A stretch of DNA of 64,000 nucleotides from the NCBI RefSeq assembly GCF_017744095.1, contig NZ_JAGHQX010000008.1:124001-188000 (forward strand), given 5' to 3'. The DNA is from Shimia sp. R10_1. GTDB taxonomy: Bacteria; Pseudomonadota; Alphaproteobacteria; Rhodobacterales; Rhodobacteraceae. Below, one piece after another: positions 44,253 to 53,366 of the stretch. Each line of letters starts with the position of its first letter. The first letter of the stretch is position 1. Made by a program: the position numbers and the translations under genes. Below the pieces are notes generated by a model that was not told the DNA's origin, searched no databases, and saw nothing but the letters and a program-made list of their open reading frames with translations.

Positions 44253-45572
44253 TCTTTCTCCCTCATCGCAGTTCTTGGCGCTCTCACGTGTGCGCCCGCG
44301 TATGGGAGCCCGCTTCCGCAGCCGTTGCAAGAGGATGATTTCATCCAGTTTGACCCGCGTCAGGCCAAGATCGGGCAGCTCTTGTTTTTTGATCCGATCC
44401 TGTCGGGCAACCGCAACATTGCCTGCGCCACCTGTCACCATCCGGAGCTGGGGTCCGGCGACGGGCTGAGCCTTGGGATTGGCGAGGGTGGTGACGGGCT
44501 GGGGCGGGAGCGGACGCCGGGCACAGGGGACAGCCGGATTGTGAAACGCATCCCGCGCAATGCACCGGCGCTGTGGAATCTGGCGGCGAAAGAGATCGAC
44601 ATCCTGTTTCACGACGGCCGCCTGTCGGTGAGCGATATTTATGAGACCGGTTTTGACAGCCCGGCGCAGGAATGGCTGCCGGGTGGGTTGAATTCAATCC
44701 TTGCGGCGCAGGCGCTGTTTCCAATGACCGCTGAGTTTGAGATGGCGGGCAATCCGAAGGAAAACCAGATCGCAGGGGCGGTCTATGACCGGATCGACAA
44801 TGTCTGGCCGATTGTGGCCAAACGGGTGCGGATCATCCCGGAATATGCGGAGATGTTCATTGCCGCCTATGACGATGTAGATCAGCCGCTCGACATCAAT
44901 ATCACCCATATTGTCAACGCTTTGGCGGCCTTTGAGGGCACGGAGTTCAAGAGCTATGATAGCCCGTTTGATGCCTATCTGAACGGTGACGAAACGGCGC
45001 TGAATGCCGAACAAAAGGCCGGTATGGATCTGTTTTACGGCAAGGCGATGTGCAGCAGTTGTCATGCGGGGCCGCTGATGACGGATCAGAAGTTTCACGC
45101 GCTGATGTTGCCGCATTTTGGCCCCGGAAAGACGCGCCAATGGGATCCGATTGTGCGCGACGTGGGGCGCATGGGGGCGTCGGACCGGTTGGAGGATGCC
45201 TACCGCTTTCGCACGCCCGCGCTGCGCAATGTGGCGTTGACGGCGCCTTATGGCCACAACGGGGCGTATGACAGTCTTGAGGGCATGGTGCGCCATCACA
45301 TGGACCCGCGCGGCGCCTTTGCGGCTTGGGAAAAGGACAACGCGGTGCTGCCGGAGGTGCCGTGGTTGGCGAAGGTGGATTTTCTGGCCTTTTCTGACAC
45401 GCGGGAGCGGGCGCGTTTGGCCTCGCGTACCGATATTGAGCGGATTGAGCTTGATGATGCCGAGGTGGCGCAGATCGTGGCGTTTTTGCATGCGCTGACC
45501 GGGACGGAGAGCATCAAGGGGCGGCTGGGCGTGCCGGACAGCGTGCCAAGTGGGCTGGAGGTGCCGGAATGA
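44241..45572 (+). CDS. Di-heme cytochrome c peroxidase / MauG-family protein, start codon unclear
   Basis: A roughly 440-residue periplasmic di-heme protein. Two c-type heme motifs are seen: CATCH near 44431-44445 and CSSCH near 45051-45065; NAPALWN, HDGRLS and RTPALRNVALTAPYGHNG are family landmarks. A typical signal peptide (KAFHSFSLIAVLGALTC, ending APAYG) begins near 44241, but no ATG, GTG or TTG lies in frame for more than 100 bases upstream, and the frame there runs antisense to the Sel1 gene. The true start is therefore undefined: a rare start codon, a frameshift in this region, or a mis-extended N-terminus. It overlaps the sugar kinase gene by four bases, so it is translated with the pathway operon. 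Confidence 0.8.
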   Translation, partial: KAFHSFSLIAVLGALTCAPAYGSPLPQPLQEDDFIQFDPRQAKIGQLLFFDPILSGNRNIACATCHHPELGSGDGLSLGIGEGGDGLGRERTPGTGDSRIVKRIPRNAPALWNLAAKEIDILFHDGRLSVSDIYETGFDSPAQEWLPGGLNSILAAQALFPMTAEFEMAGNPKENQIAGAVYDRIDNVWPIVAKRVRIIPEYAEMFIAAYDDVDQPLDINITHIVNALAAFEGTEFKSYDSPFDAYLNGDETALNAEQKAGMDLFYGKAMCSSCHAGPLMTDQKFHALMLPHFGPGKTRQWDPIVRDVGRMGASDRLEDAYRFRTPALRNVALTAPYGHNGAYDSLEGMVRHHMDPRGAFAAWEKDNAVLPEVPWLAKVDFLAFSDTRERARLASRTDIERIELDDAEVAQIVAFLHALTGTESIKGRLGVPDSVPSGLEVPE

Positions 45573-46456
45573 GCAGGATCCTGTGCGTCGGCGCGGCGGT
45601 GGTGGATTTTGTCTTTCACCTGCCAGACTTGCCCAATCGGGCGGAGAAATACGGCACGGAAGAAGCGGACATCGTGGGGGGCGGCTGTGCCGCCAATGCT
45701 GCTGTGGCGATTGCGCGGATGGGTGGCGCGGCCGTGCTGGGCGCGCGGCTGGGGGAGGACAGCATTGGCGACATGATCGTGGCGGATCTGGCGCGCGAAG
45801 GCGTGGATGTCTCCAATGTCACGCGCACGGCGGGGGCGCAGAGTTCCTATTCGTCGGTGCTGATAGATGCGCAGGGAGAACGCCAGATTGTGAATTTCCG
45901 CGGGGCGGGGCTGGTGCTGAACACCGACTGGTTTGACGGCCTGACCGATCTGGGCGCGGTGCTGACGGACACGCGGCGAGTGGATGCGGCGCTGGCGGCG
46001 TTGGAGCTGGCCCGTGCGCGGGGTATTCCCGGAATTCTGGACGGGGAAGCGCCGATTGATCCGGCGCTGATGGGGGCTGCAAGCCATGTGGCGCTGTCGA
46101 TGCAGGGGCTGCGCTCGCTTTATCCGGGGGCGGGTATCGAAGAGGCGCTTTTACAGATCGCGGAGGAACACGACTGCTGGGCCTGTGTGACCGACGGGGC
46201 GGATGGCGTTTGGTTTACTGATGGGGGCGCGGTGCGCCATGTGGCGGCCTTCCCGATCAGCCCAATTGATACGCTGGGCGCGGGTGACGTCTGGCACGGT
46301 GTTTTTGCGCTGATGCTCGCAGAGGGCATGGGCGCTGAAGAGGCAATCCGTCACGCAAACGGCGCGGCGGCCCTGAAATGTTTGACAAAAGGCGGGCGGG
46401 CCGGAGCTCCGAGCCGCGCTCAACTCAACGACTTCCTTAAGGAGACGAAGGTATGA
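45569..46456 (+). CDS. PfkB-family sugar kinase, probable sulfofructose kinase
   Basis: A 295-residue ribokinase-fold kinase. The substrate loop GGGCAANAAVAIARMG and the ATP/catalytic motif DTLGAGDVWHG (residues 234-244, base Asp near 240) are intact. Several stretches resemble the E. coli sulfofructose kinase YihV as I recall it: VLTDTRR, ILDGE, and the C-terminal AALKCLTKGGRAGAP (YihV: AALKCTRPGGRAGIP). It would phosphorylate 6-deoxy-6-sulfofructose at C1. It overlaps both neighbours by four bases (ATGA), so it is firmly in the operon. Another ketose substrate cannot be excluded from sequence alone. Confidence 0.82.
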   Translation: MSRILCVGAAVVDFVFHLPDLPNRAEKYGTEEADIVGGGCAANAAVAIARMGGAAVLGARLGEDSIGDMIVADLAREGVDVSNVTRTAGAQSSYSSVLIDAQGERQIVNFRGAGLVLNTDWFDGLTDLGAVLTDTRRVDAALAALELARARGIPGILDGEAPIDPALMGAASHVALSMQGLRSLYPGAGIEEALLQIAEEHDCWACVTDGADGVWFTDGGAVRHVAAFPISPIDTLGAGDVWHGVFALMLAEGMGAEEAIRHANGAAALKCLTKGGRAGAPSRAQLNDFLKETKV

Positions 46457-47481
46457 TTTCCCTGACACCCGGCAAGCTGAGCGGGATGCGCCGCATGGCC
46501 GATGAGAACGGCATTTACAAGATGACCGCCGTGGATCAGCGCCCGCCGATCAAGGGCCCGATTGCGAAACATCACGGGGTGGAGACCGCGCCGTGGGAGG
46601 AGGTCGCAAAGTTCAAAGGCATGCTGGTGGAGACGCTTCAGGCACATTCCACTGCGATGCTGCTCGACCCACACTACGCCATTCCCTACAGCTTTGATGC
46701 GCTCTTGCCGCACAAGGGGCTGGTGGTCACGCTGGAGGACAGCCTGTTCAAGGAAACCCCCGGTGGGCGGCTCTCTGACAGCATCGACAACTGGTCGGTG
46801 GGCAAGATCAAGCGCATGGGTGGTGACGCGGTGAAGGTGCTGGCCTGGTATCGGCCGGATGCCTCAGACGCGGTCAATCAGGCGCAGAAGGACTATGTGA
46901 AACAGGTGGGCGAAGCCTGTGCAAAATATGACATTCCTTTCCTGTTCGAGCTGTTGGTTTATCCGCTGGCCGCAGACGCCCATCAGACCAAGGAATACGT
47001 GGAGATGAAGGGCAAGAAGGCCGATGACGTTCTGAAATCGGTCGAGGAGTTTGCCAAGGCGGACTACGGCGTGGATGTGTTTAAGCTCGAAAGCCCGGTG
47101 AATGCGGCGGATGCGGATGGCTCTGCCGAGGTGCAGGCGGTGTTTGATGAGATGGGGCGTCTTGCTGGTCGGCCCTGGGTGATGCTGTCGGCAGGGGCGG
47201 GCAAAGCGGAGTTCCGCAATGTGCTGGAGCATGCATTCAAAGCAGGGGCGAGCGGTTTTCTGGCCGGGCGGGCGATCTGGCTCGATGCCTTCAATGCTTA
47301 TCCGGATTGGGACGCGGTGCGCGCCGGGCTTGAGGGCGATGCGGTGGACTACATGAAAGACATCTCTGCCTTGGCGGATGCGCAGGCGGCCAATTGGGCG
47401 CAGCACAGCTGTTATGGCACAGGCGGCGCGCGGCTGCTGGCCGATGATGCCAGATTCCGCAACAGTTACGCAGACATCTGA
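46453..47481 (+). CDS. Class I aldolase of the LacD/YihT type, probable sulfofructose-1-phosphate aldolase
   Basis: A 342-residue TIM-barrel aldolase. MTAVDQRP (near residue 24), VKVLAWYRPD, VFKLESP near 208-214 with the Schiff-base lysine near 211, PWVMLSAGAG and AGASGFLAGRAIW match the tagatose-bisphosphate / sulfofructose-phosphate aldolases (YihT has LYKVEMP and GASGFLAGRAVW). It would split 6-deoxy-6-sulfofructose 1-phosphate into DHAP and 3-sulfolactaldehyde. The protein is longer than YihT, closer to LacD. Co-translated with the kinase gene. Confidence 0.82.
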   Translation: MISLTPGKLSGMRRMADENGIYKMTAVDQRPPIKGPIAKHHGVETAPWEEVAKFKGMLVETLQAHSTAMLLDPHYAIPYSFDALLPHKGLVVTLEDSLFKETPGGRLSDSIDNWSVGKIKRMGGDAVKVLAWYRPDASDAVNQAQKDYVKQVGEACAKYDIPFLFELLVYPLAADAHQTKEYVEMKGKKADDVLKSVEEFAKADYGVDVFKLESPVNAADADGSAEVQAVFDEMGRLAGRPWVMLSAGAGKAEFRNVLEHAFKAGASGFLAGRAIWLDAFNAYPDWDAVRAGLEGDAVDYMKDISALADAQAANWAQHSCYGTGGARLLADDARFRNSYADI

Positions 47482-47493
47482 GGGCATAAGCGC

Positions 47494-48876
47494 ATGAAAC
47501 TCGGCATTCTTCCATTGGGGCGTCCCACCTTTGACGTGCCCTTTGCAGAGGAAAACCTAACCGCGATGCTGGCGGCTTTGGAAGCGACCGGCCATGAGAT
47601 TGTTGGCCCGCGTGAGCTGCTGTTTGATGAGGCGGCGACCAAAGCGGGCATTGCCGCGCTGAAGGCCGCGGAGGTGGATCAGGTGATGATCCTGCAGGTC
47701 ACCTTTACTGACGCGTCGATGACCGTGGCGATTGGCGCGGCGTTTGAGCAGCCGCTGTCGATCTGGTCGATCCCAGAGCCGCGTTTGGGTGGGCGACTGC
47801 GGCTGAACTCTTTCTGTGGGCTCAATCTGGCGAGCCATGCTTTGGGTCTGAACAACCGTGCCTTTGGCTGGCTTTATGCGGACCCGACAGGCGATGTGGC
47901 TGCGGATTTGACCGCCATGCTCGCGGGCGCGCGGCCCTCAGGTAAGCTGGCGCTGGGCGCGGTGCCGGAGGCCACAGAGGCGGGCCGGGCGATTGCCAAA
48001 GCGGTGAACGGGCAGCGGATTGCGCGGATTGGCGAACATCCGGCGGGGTTTGACACCTGCGCCTATGACAAGGCGGATATGAAGGCGCTGTCCGGCGTTG
48101 AGGTGGATGAGCTGGCGCTGGACGATCTGTTTGATCTGGCCCGCGCGGTGCCTGCCGAGGCCGCCGCCGAAGTGCGCAAGCAGGCGGATGCGGAGCTGTC
48201 GGGGCTGGATGAAGTGGACCCGGAAGAGCTGGACCGCTCACTGCGCCTGAAGGTGGGGCTGGATACGCTCAAAGCAAACGGCGGCTACGGGGCCTTTGCC
48301 ATTCGCTGCTGGCCAGAGACGTTTACCGAATATGGCGGCGCGGTCTGTGGCCCGGCGTCGATGATGGGGGAGGCGCGGGTGCCTTGCGCCTGTGAGGCGG
48401 ATGTGTACGGCGCGCTCACGCAGATGGTTCTGGCAGCGGCGGCGGATGCGCCGGTGTTTCTGACCGATCTGGTGGATATGGACGCGGATGATGACACCGG
48501 TGTGGTCTGGCACTGCGGACAGGCCCCGATCTCGATGATCGCGCCGGAGGTGCAGGCCGAGGCGACCATTCACACCAACCGCAAGCAACCGCTGCTCTAT
48601 CAGTTTCCGCTGAAGGCCGGTGAGGTCACGCTGATGCGGATCAGTCAGGCGCATGGGCGGCGGCATATGGTTTTGAGCCATGCCATGATGCTGACGCGGC
48701 CAATGTCTTTTACCGGCACGTCTGGGGTCTTGCGTTTTGGGCGCGGGGCGGGTGATGTGCTGAGCGATATCATTGCGAGCGGGCTCGAGCATCATATGGC
48801 TCTGGCTTATGGCGATCATCGGGTCGCCCTGCGTGGCGCTGCGGGGGCCATGGGGCTGCCGCTTTTGGAGATTTAA
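47494..48876 (+). CDS. L-fucose/arabinose isomerase-family protein, probable sulfoquinovose isomerase
   Basis: A 460-residue protein with the fold and layout of L-fucose isomerase-type enzymes: N-terminal alpha/beta part (MKLGILPLGRPTFDVPF, VMILQVTFTDASMTVAI), a central part with AIRCWPETFTEYGGAVCGPASMMGE, and a C-terminal beta-rich part (ISQAHGRRHMVLSHAMM). In sulfoglycolysis by the transaldolase and some EMP-type routes, sulfoquinovose isomerases come from this family instead of the YihS type. Twelve bases after the aldolase gene. A role in aldose-ketose interconversion is well supported; the exact sugar is inferred from the neighbours. Confidence 0.75.
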   Translation: MKLGILPLGRPTFDVPFAEENLTAMLAALEATGHEIVGPRELLFDEAATKAGIAALKAAEVDQVMILQVTFTDASMTVAIGAAFEQPLSIWSIPEPRLGGRLRLNSFCGLNLASHALGLNNRAFGWLYADPTGDVAADLTAMLAGARPSGKLALGAVPEATEAGRAIAKAVNGQRIARIGEHPAGFDTCAYDKADMKALSGVEVDELALDDLFDLARAVPAEAAAEVRKQADAELSGLDEVDPEELDRSLRLKVGLDTLKANGGYGAFAIRCWPETFTEYGGAVCGPASMMGEARVPCACEADVYGALTQMVLAAAADAPVFLTDLVDMDADDDTGVVWHCGQAPISMIAPEVQAEATIHTNRKQPLLYQFPLKAGEVTLMRISQAHGRRHMVLSHAMMLTRPMSFTGTSGVLRFGRGAGDVLSDIIASGLEHHMALAYGDHRVALRGAAGAMGLPLLEI

Positions 48877-48877
48877 G

Positions 48878-49963
48878 ATGACGATACGATATGGCCTGAT
48901 CGGGTCAGGCATGATGGGGCAGGAGCATATCCGCAACCTCACCCTGCTTCAGGGCTGTGAGGTGACAGCGGTGAGCGACCCGGATGCGGGCATGCGCCAG
49001 CTGTCGGTGGAAAGCTCGGGTGGAACCGCCAAAGCCTTTGGTGACTATAAAGAGATGCTGGGGTCCGGTCTGGTGGATGCGCTGTTGATTGCCGCGCCCA
49101 ATGACACGCATCATGAAATCCTGCTGGATGTATTAGAGACACCGCACCCGATTTTGGTGGAAAAGCCGCTGTGCACCACATCGGCGCATTGTTCCGAGGT
49201 TCTGGCAAAGGCTGAGGGGCGGGCAGCGCCGGTCTGGGTGGCGATGGAGTATCGCTATATGCCCCCGGTTCAGCGTTTGCTGAAGGAGTTGAACGACGGC
49301 ACCCTGGGCACGCCGCGCATGATGGCGATCCGCGAGCACCGCTTTCCGTTTCTGGAAAAGGTTGGTGATTGGAACCGGTTCAATGCGCGCACGGGCGGCA
49401 CATTGGTGGAGAAATGCTGCCACTTCTGGGATCTGATGCGGCTGACGCTGCAGAGCGATCCGGTGCGGGTTTACGCCAGCGCGGGTGTGGATGTGAACCA
49501 TCTGGATGAGGCCTATGACGGGCGCACGCCGGATATTCTGGACAACGCTTTTGTCACCGTTGAGTTTGCCAATGGGGCGCGCGGGATGCTGGATCTGTGC
49601 ATGTTTGCAGAAGGCTCTTACTGGCAGGAGACTATTGCCGTGACCGGCGAAAAGGCGCGGGTGGAGGCCAAGGTGCCGGGGCCTGCGCGGTTTACCCATG
49701 ATGGCAAAGAGCGCCACAGCGAGGTGGAGATTAGCCACCGCGCGACCAAAGAGGTGGTGCGCGAAGAGGTCGAGGTGGATGAAAAGGTGTTGCAGGCCGG
49801 CGATCACCATGGCTCGACCTATTTTCAGCACGAACGCTTCCGCGATCTGGTGATGCGCGGGCAGGGTGAACCCGAAGTGAGCCTACAGGATGGGCTTTGG
49901 TCGGTGCGTGTGGGCGAGGCGGCCGAGGAAAGCGCGCGCAGCGGGCAGGCGGTGACCCTGTGA
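48878..49963 (+). CDS. Gfo/Idh/MocA-family NAD-dependent protein, candidate NAD-dependent sulfoquinovosidase (GH188-like)
   Basis: A 361-residue Rossmann-fold protein: GLIGSGMMGQEHI at residues 5-17, the EKP motif in ILVEKPLCTT near 94, and TLVEKCCHFWDLMRL in the C-terminal substrate domain. It starts one base after the isomerase gene, so it belongs to the operon. Members of this superfamily near sulfoquinovose genes were recently shown to hydrolyse sulfoquinovosides by transient NAD-linked oxidation (family GH188), and no GH31 sulfoquinovosidase (YihQ) is present here. That makes this the best candidate for releasing the free sulfosugar. A simple sugar dehydrogenase remains possible. Confidence 0.7.
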   Translation: MTIRYGLIGSGMMGQEHIRNLTLLQGCEVTAVSDPDAGMRQLSVESSGGTAKAFGDYKEMLGSGLVDALLIAAPNDTHHEILLDVLETPHPILVEKPLCTTSAHCSEVLAKAEGRAAPVWVAMEYRYMPPVQRLLKELNDGTLGTPRMMAIREHRFPFLEKVGDWNRFNARTGGTLVEKCCHFWDLMRLTLQSDPVRVYASAGVDVNHLDEAYDGRTPDILDNAFVTVEFANGARGMLDLCMFAEGSYWQETIAVTGEKARVEAKVPGPARFTHDGKERHSEVEISHRATKEVVREEVEVDEKVLQAGDHHGSTYFQHERFRDLVMRGQGEPEVSLQDGLWSVRVGEAAEESARSGQAVTL

Positions 49964-50958
49964 GTGACGTCTGGGGCCATATGCCGGATGGCAGCGCGGT
50001 GCATCGGATCACGCTCACGGGCGGCGGGCTGACTGCCCATCTGCTGACCTATGGCGCGGTGTTACAGGATTTGCGGCTGGCGGGGCATGACGCGCCCTTG
50101 GTGCTGGGGTTTCCTGAGTTTGCGCCCTATCTGACCCATTCGCCTTACTTTGGGGCCACGGCGGGGCGGTTTGCGAACCGCATTCGAGACGGGCATCTGG
50201 AACTGGACGGGCAAAGCTATCAGCTCGATCGCAACTTCATCGGCACGCACACGCTGCACGGTGGGGCGGACAGCATGGGCAAGCGTCTGTGGGAGATCGC
50301 GGCGGAGGCGGAAGACAGCGCGACGCTGCAGATCACGCTGCCCGATGGCCATATGGGCTTTCCCGGCAACCTGACTGCACGGGTGACATTTGCGCTCCTT
50401 GACGGCGGCGTGCTGGACATTCGTATGAGGGCCGAGACGGACAAGGCGACGCTGTGCAGTCTGGCGCATCACAGCTATTTCAAGCTGGATGATGTAGAGA
50501 CGATTTCAGAGCACAGTCTTCAGATTGCTGCAGAGAGCTATCTGCCGGTGGATGCGGAGCTGATCCCAACCGGTGAACAGGCGCCTGTTGCGGGCACCTG
50601 CTTTGATTTCCGCCAAGGCGCGCCGGTGAAACAGGCGCATCCGGTGGATCACAATTATTGCTTGTCTGACAAACGCGAAGCCTTGCGTCCGGTGGCCGTG
50701 CTTAAATCTGCGGCATCCGGGGTGACAATGCGCTGTTTGACCACCGAGCCGGGTTTACAGGTTTATGATGGCACCCATATCGATATAGCGCTGCCCGGAT
50801 TGGATGGGCGCGCCATGGGGGGCTTCAGTGGGCTTGCGATGGAGCCGCAAGTCTGGCCAGATGCGCCGCATCACGCGACATTCCCACAGGCCGTGCTGCG
50901 GCCTGATGAGACTTATCAACAACACACGCAGTTCGTCTTTTCGAAAGGGCAAACATGA
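49960..50958 (+). CDS. Aldose 1-epimerase (mutarotase)
   Basis: A 332-residue galactose-mutarotase-like protein. Visible are YFGATAGRFANRI, the His in THTLHGGADSMGKRLW near residue 97-100, HHSYFKL near 169 and the catalytic Glu candidate in GLAMEPQVWPDAP near 295. It equilibrates sugar anomers; E. coli sulfoquinovose genes also include a mutarotase (YihR). The GTG at 49960 overlaps the previous stop by four bases; an internal ATG at 49981 is an alternative. Confidence 0.88.
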   Translation: MSDVWGHMPDGSAVHRITLTGGGLTAHLLTYGAVLQDLRLAGHDAPLVLGFPEFAPYLTHSPYFGATAGRFANRIRDGHLELDGQSYQLDRNFIGTHTLHGGADSMGKRLWEIAAEAEDSATLQITLPDGHMGFPGNLTARVTFALLDGGVLDIRMRAETDKATLCSLAHHSYFKLDDVETISEHSLQIAAESYLPVDAELIPTGEQAPVAGTCFDFRQGAPVKQAHPVDHNYCLSDKREALRPVAVLKSAASGVTMRCLTTEPGLQVYDGTHIDIALPGLDGRAMGGFSGLAMEPQVWPDAPHHATFPQAVLRPDETYQQHTQFVFSKGQT

Positions 50959-52403
50959 GCAACTTCAATGGATTGATGCTGGAAGCCAACCTGATTGGTG
51001 GCCAGTGGGTGGGCGCAGACAATGGCGCGACCACAGAGATCACAAACCCTGCAACCGGCGCGGTGCTTGGCACGGTGCCAGACGCGGGTGGCGCAGAAAC
51101 CGAGCGCGCCATTGCCGCCGCGTCCCAAGCGTTTAAAAGCTGGTCCAAAACCACGCTGGCAGAGCGCGTGGGCTTGCTGCACAAGCTGCATGATGCGCTG
51201 ATGGACAACCAAGAAGACCTTGCGCAGCTGCTGACCGCAGAGCAGGGCAAGCCGCTGTTTGAGGCGCGCGGCGAGATCGCGATTGGCGCGGCCTATGTGC
51301 GCTGGTTTGCCGAGGAAATCCGACGCACCAAAGGCGAGATCATTCCGGCCCCCACCAATGACAAACGCCTTCTGGTGACCCACCATCCGGTGGGCGTGGT
51401 GGGCATGATCACGCCATGGAACTTCCCAAGCTCCATGCTGGCGCGCAAGATTGCACCGGCGCTGGCGGCGGGCTGTACCGTTGTGGCCAAGCCTGCGCCA
51501 CAGACGCCCTATAGCGGTCTGGTCTGGGGCAAGCTGTGTCAGGACGTCGGCTTCCCAGATGGTGTGGTCAACATCGTGACCGGCGATGCGCCTGCGATTG
51601 GCGGCGCGATCATGAGCAACAAAGAGGTGCGTAAAGTGACCTTCACCGGCTCCACGGGCGTGGGCAAACTGTTGCTGCGTCAGGCAGCGGATCAGGTGAA
51701 GAAGGTCTCCATGGAGCTGGGCGGCAATGCGCCGTTCATCGTGTTTGACGACGCCGATCTCGATGCCGCTGTCGAAGGCGCGATGATCGCGAAGTTCCGC
51801 AACATGGGGCAGACCTGTGTCTGTACCAACCGTTTCTATGTGCAGGCGGGCATTCACGATGCCTTTGTGGCCAAGCTGAAAGACGCGATTGCGGCGATGA
51901 AGATTGGCGATGGCACCGAGGATGGCGTGGTGCAGGGACCGTTGATTGACGAGAACGCGGTCAAGAAGGTGGAAGGCATGATTGCTGACGCCAAGGCCAA
52001 GGGCGGCGAGGTTGTGCTGGGCGGCGGACGCCATGCGCTGGGCCAGACTTTCTTTGAGCCGACCCTGATCACCGGCGCGACATCGGAGATGCAGTTCACG
52101 TCTGACGAGATATTTGGCCCGCTGGCGGCGATCTACAAGTTTGAGGACGAAGAGGATGCCGTGGCGGCGGCCAATGCCACCGACTATGGCCTCGCGGCCT
52201 ATGCCTACACCAAAGATCTCGCCCGTGCGTTCCGCATGAACGAAAATCTGGAGTACGGCATGGTGGGCGTGAATTCCGGCCTGATCACAACTGTCGAGGC
52301 GCCCTTTGGCGGCGTGAAAGAAAGCGGCATGGGCAAAGAGGGCGGCAGCCAAGGTTTGGATGATTACATGATCACCAAATACACCTGTGTCGCCGGGCTC
52401 TAA
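50955..52403 (+). CDS. NAD(P)-dependent aldehyde dehydrogenase, probable sulfolactaldehyde dehydrogenase
   Basis: A 482-residue aldehyde dehydrogenase of the succinate-semialdehyde (GabD) type. Catalytic residues are present: Glu in SMELGGNAPF near 254, Cys in GQTCVCTNRF near 287, and the NAD-binding TFTGSTGVGK. In Entner-Doudoroff-type sulfoglycolysis the sulfolactaldehyde dehydrogenase is a GabD homologue, so here it would oxidise 3-sulfolactaldehyde to 3-sulfolactate. Overlaps the mutarotase gene by four bases. Confidence 0.85.
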   Translation: MSNFNGLMLEANLIGGQWVGADNGATTEITNPATGAVLGTVPDAGGAETERAIAAASQAFKSWSKTTLAERVGLLHKLHDALMDNQEDLAQLLTAEQGKPLFEARGEIAIGAAYVRWFAEEIRRTKGEIIPAPTNDKRLLVTHHPVGVVGMITPWNFPSSMLARKIAPALAAGCTVVAKPAPQTPYSGLVWGKLCQDVGFPDGVVNIVTGDAPAIGGAIMSNKEVRKVTFTGSTGVGKLLLRQAADQVKKVSMELGGNAPFIVFDDADLDAAVEGAMIAKFRNMGQTCVCTNRFYVQAGIHDAFVAKLKDAIAAMKIGDGTEDGVVQGPLIDENAVKKVEGMIADAKAKGGEVVLGGGRHALGQTFFEPTLITGATSEMQFTSDEIFGPLAAIYKFEDEEDAVAAANATDYGLAAYAYTKDLARAFRMNENLEYGMVGVNSGLITTVEAPFGGVKESGMGKEGGSQGLDDYMITKYTCVAGL

Positions 52404-52427
52404 GACCCATTTGGGAGGAGACCTCTG

Positions 52428-53345
52428 ATGATTTTGATCACAGAGTTCATGGATGACACGGCGGTGGGGCGGCTGAAGGCGGCCCACAGCACCACCTATG
52501 CGCCAGAACTGGCCGATGCGCAGGGCGATATCCCTGCGCAGATGGCCGGGGTGCAGGCGCTGATTGTGCGCAACCGGACGCAGGTCACGGCTGCGTTGCT
52601 CGATGCGGCGCCAGATCTGAAATGCGTTGGGCGCTTGGGCGTCGGGCTCGACAATATCGATGTGGCGGCCTGTGAGGCACGGGGCGTGGAGGTGATGCCT
52701 GCGCTTGGGGCCAATACGTTGTCGGTGGCGGAATATGTGGTGACCAATGCCGCCATTCTGCTGCGTGACGCCTATCAGGCCAATGCGGCGATGTTGGCTG
52801 GCGATTGGCCGCGCGCAGAGTGTTCCGGCCGTGAGGCGGGCGGGCGTGTGCTCGGCCTGCTGGGCTTTGGCGCCAATGCGCAGGAAACCGGCCGTCTGGC
52901 GCGGGCCATGGGGATGACGCTGATCGCCTATGATCCGTTTTTGCCGGAAGATCACCCGGCGTGGCAGCATGCGGAGCGCGGCGAGATTGCGGATGTGTTG
53001 GCCAAGGCGGATGTGGTGAGCCTGCATGTGCCGCTGACCGATCAGACGCGCCATATGATGAACGCTGAAGCCTTTGCTCAGATGAAACCGGGGGCTGTGG
53101 TGATCAATGCGGCGCGGGGCGGTGTGCTTGATGAAGCGGCGCTGGTGGCGGCGATGCGCTCTGGCCACATCGCAGGCGCGGCACTGGATGTTTTTGAAAC
53201 CGAACCTCTGACGCAAGATGCGGCAGAGAGATTCAAAGGGGTCAGCAATTTGATCCTGACCCCGCATATCGCGGGGGTCACGCAGGACAGCAATGTGCGC
53301 GTGAGTGCAATGATCGCCGATCTGGTGCTTGACCGGTTGGCGTGA
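52428..53345 (+). CDS. slcC: D-isomer-type 2-hydroxyacid dehydrogenase, probable (S)-sulfolactate dehydrogenase
   Basis: A 305-residue NAD-dependent dehydrogenase of the phosphoglycerate-dehydrogenase family. Cofactor loop LGLLGFGANAQETG near residue 143, catalytic Arg in INAARGGVLDE near 230, Glu in VFETEPL near 259 and His in TPHIAGVT near 280. It lies between an aldehyde dehydrogenase gene and the sulfopyruvate decarboxylase genes, which is where an SlcC enzyme oxidising (S)-sulfolactate to sulfopyruvate is expected. Symbol is by context as well as family. Confidence 0.78.
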   Translation: MILITEFMDDTAVGRLKAAHSTTYAPELADAQGDIPAQMAGVQALIVRNRTQVTAALLDAAPDLKCVGRLGVGLDNIDVAACEARGVEVMPALGANTLSVAEYVVTNAAILLRDAYQANAAMLAGDWPRAECSGREAGGRVLGLLGFGANAQETGRLARAMGMTLIAYDPFLPEDHPAWQHAERGEIADVLAKADVVSLHVPLTDQTRHMMNAEAFAQMKPGAVVINAARGGVLDEAALVAAMRSGHIAGAALDVFETEPLTQDAAERFKGVSNLILTPHIAGVTQDSNVRVSAMIADLVLDRLA

Positions 53346-53366
53346 GCCAAAGTTAAGGGAGGAACG

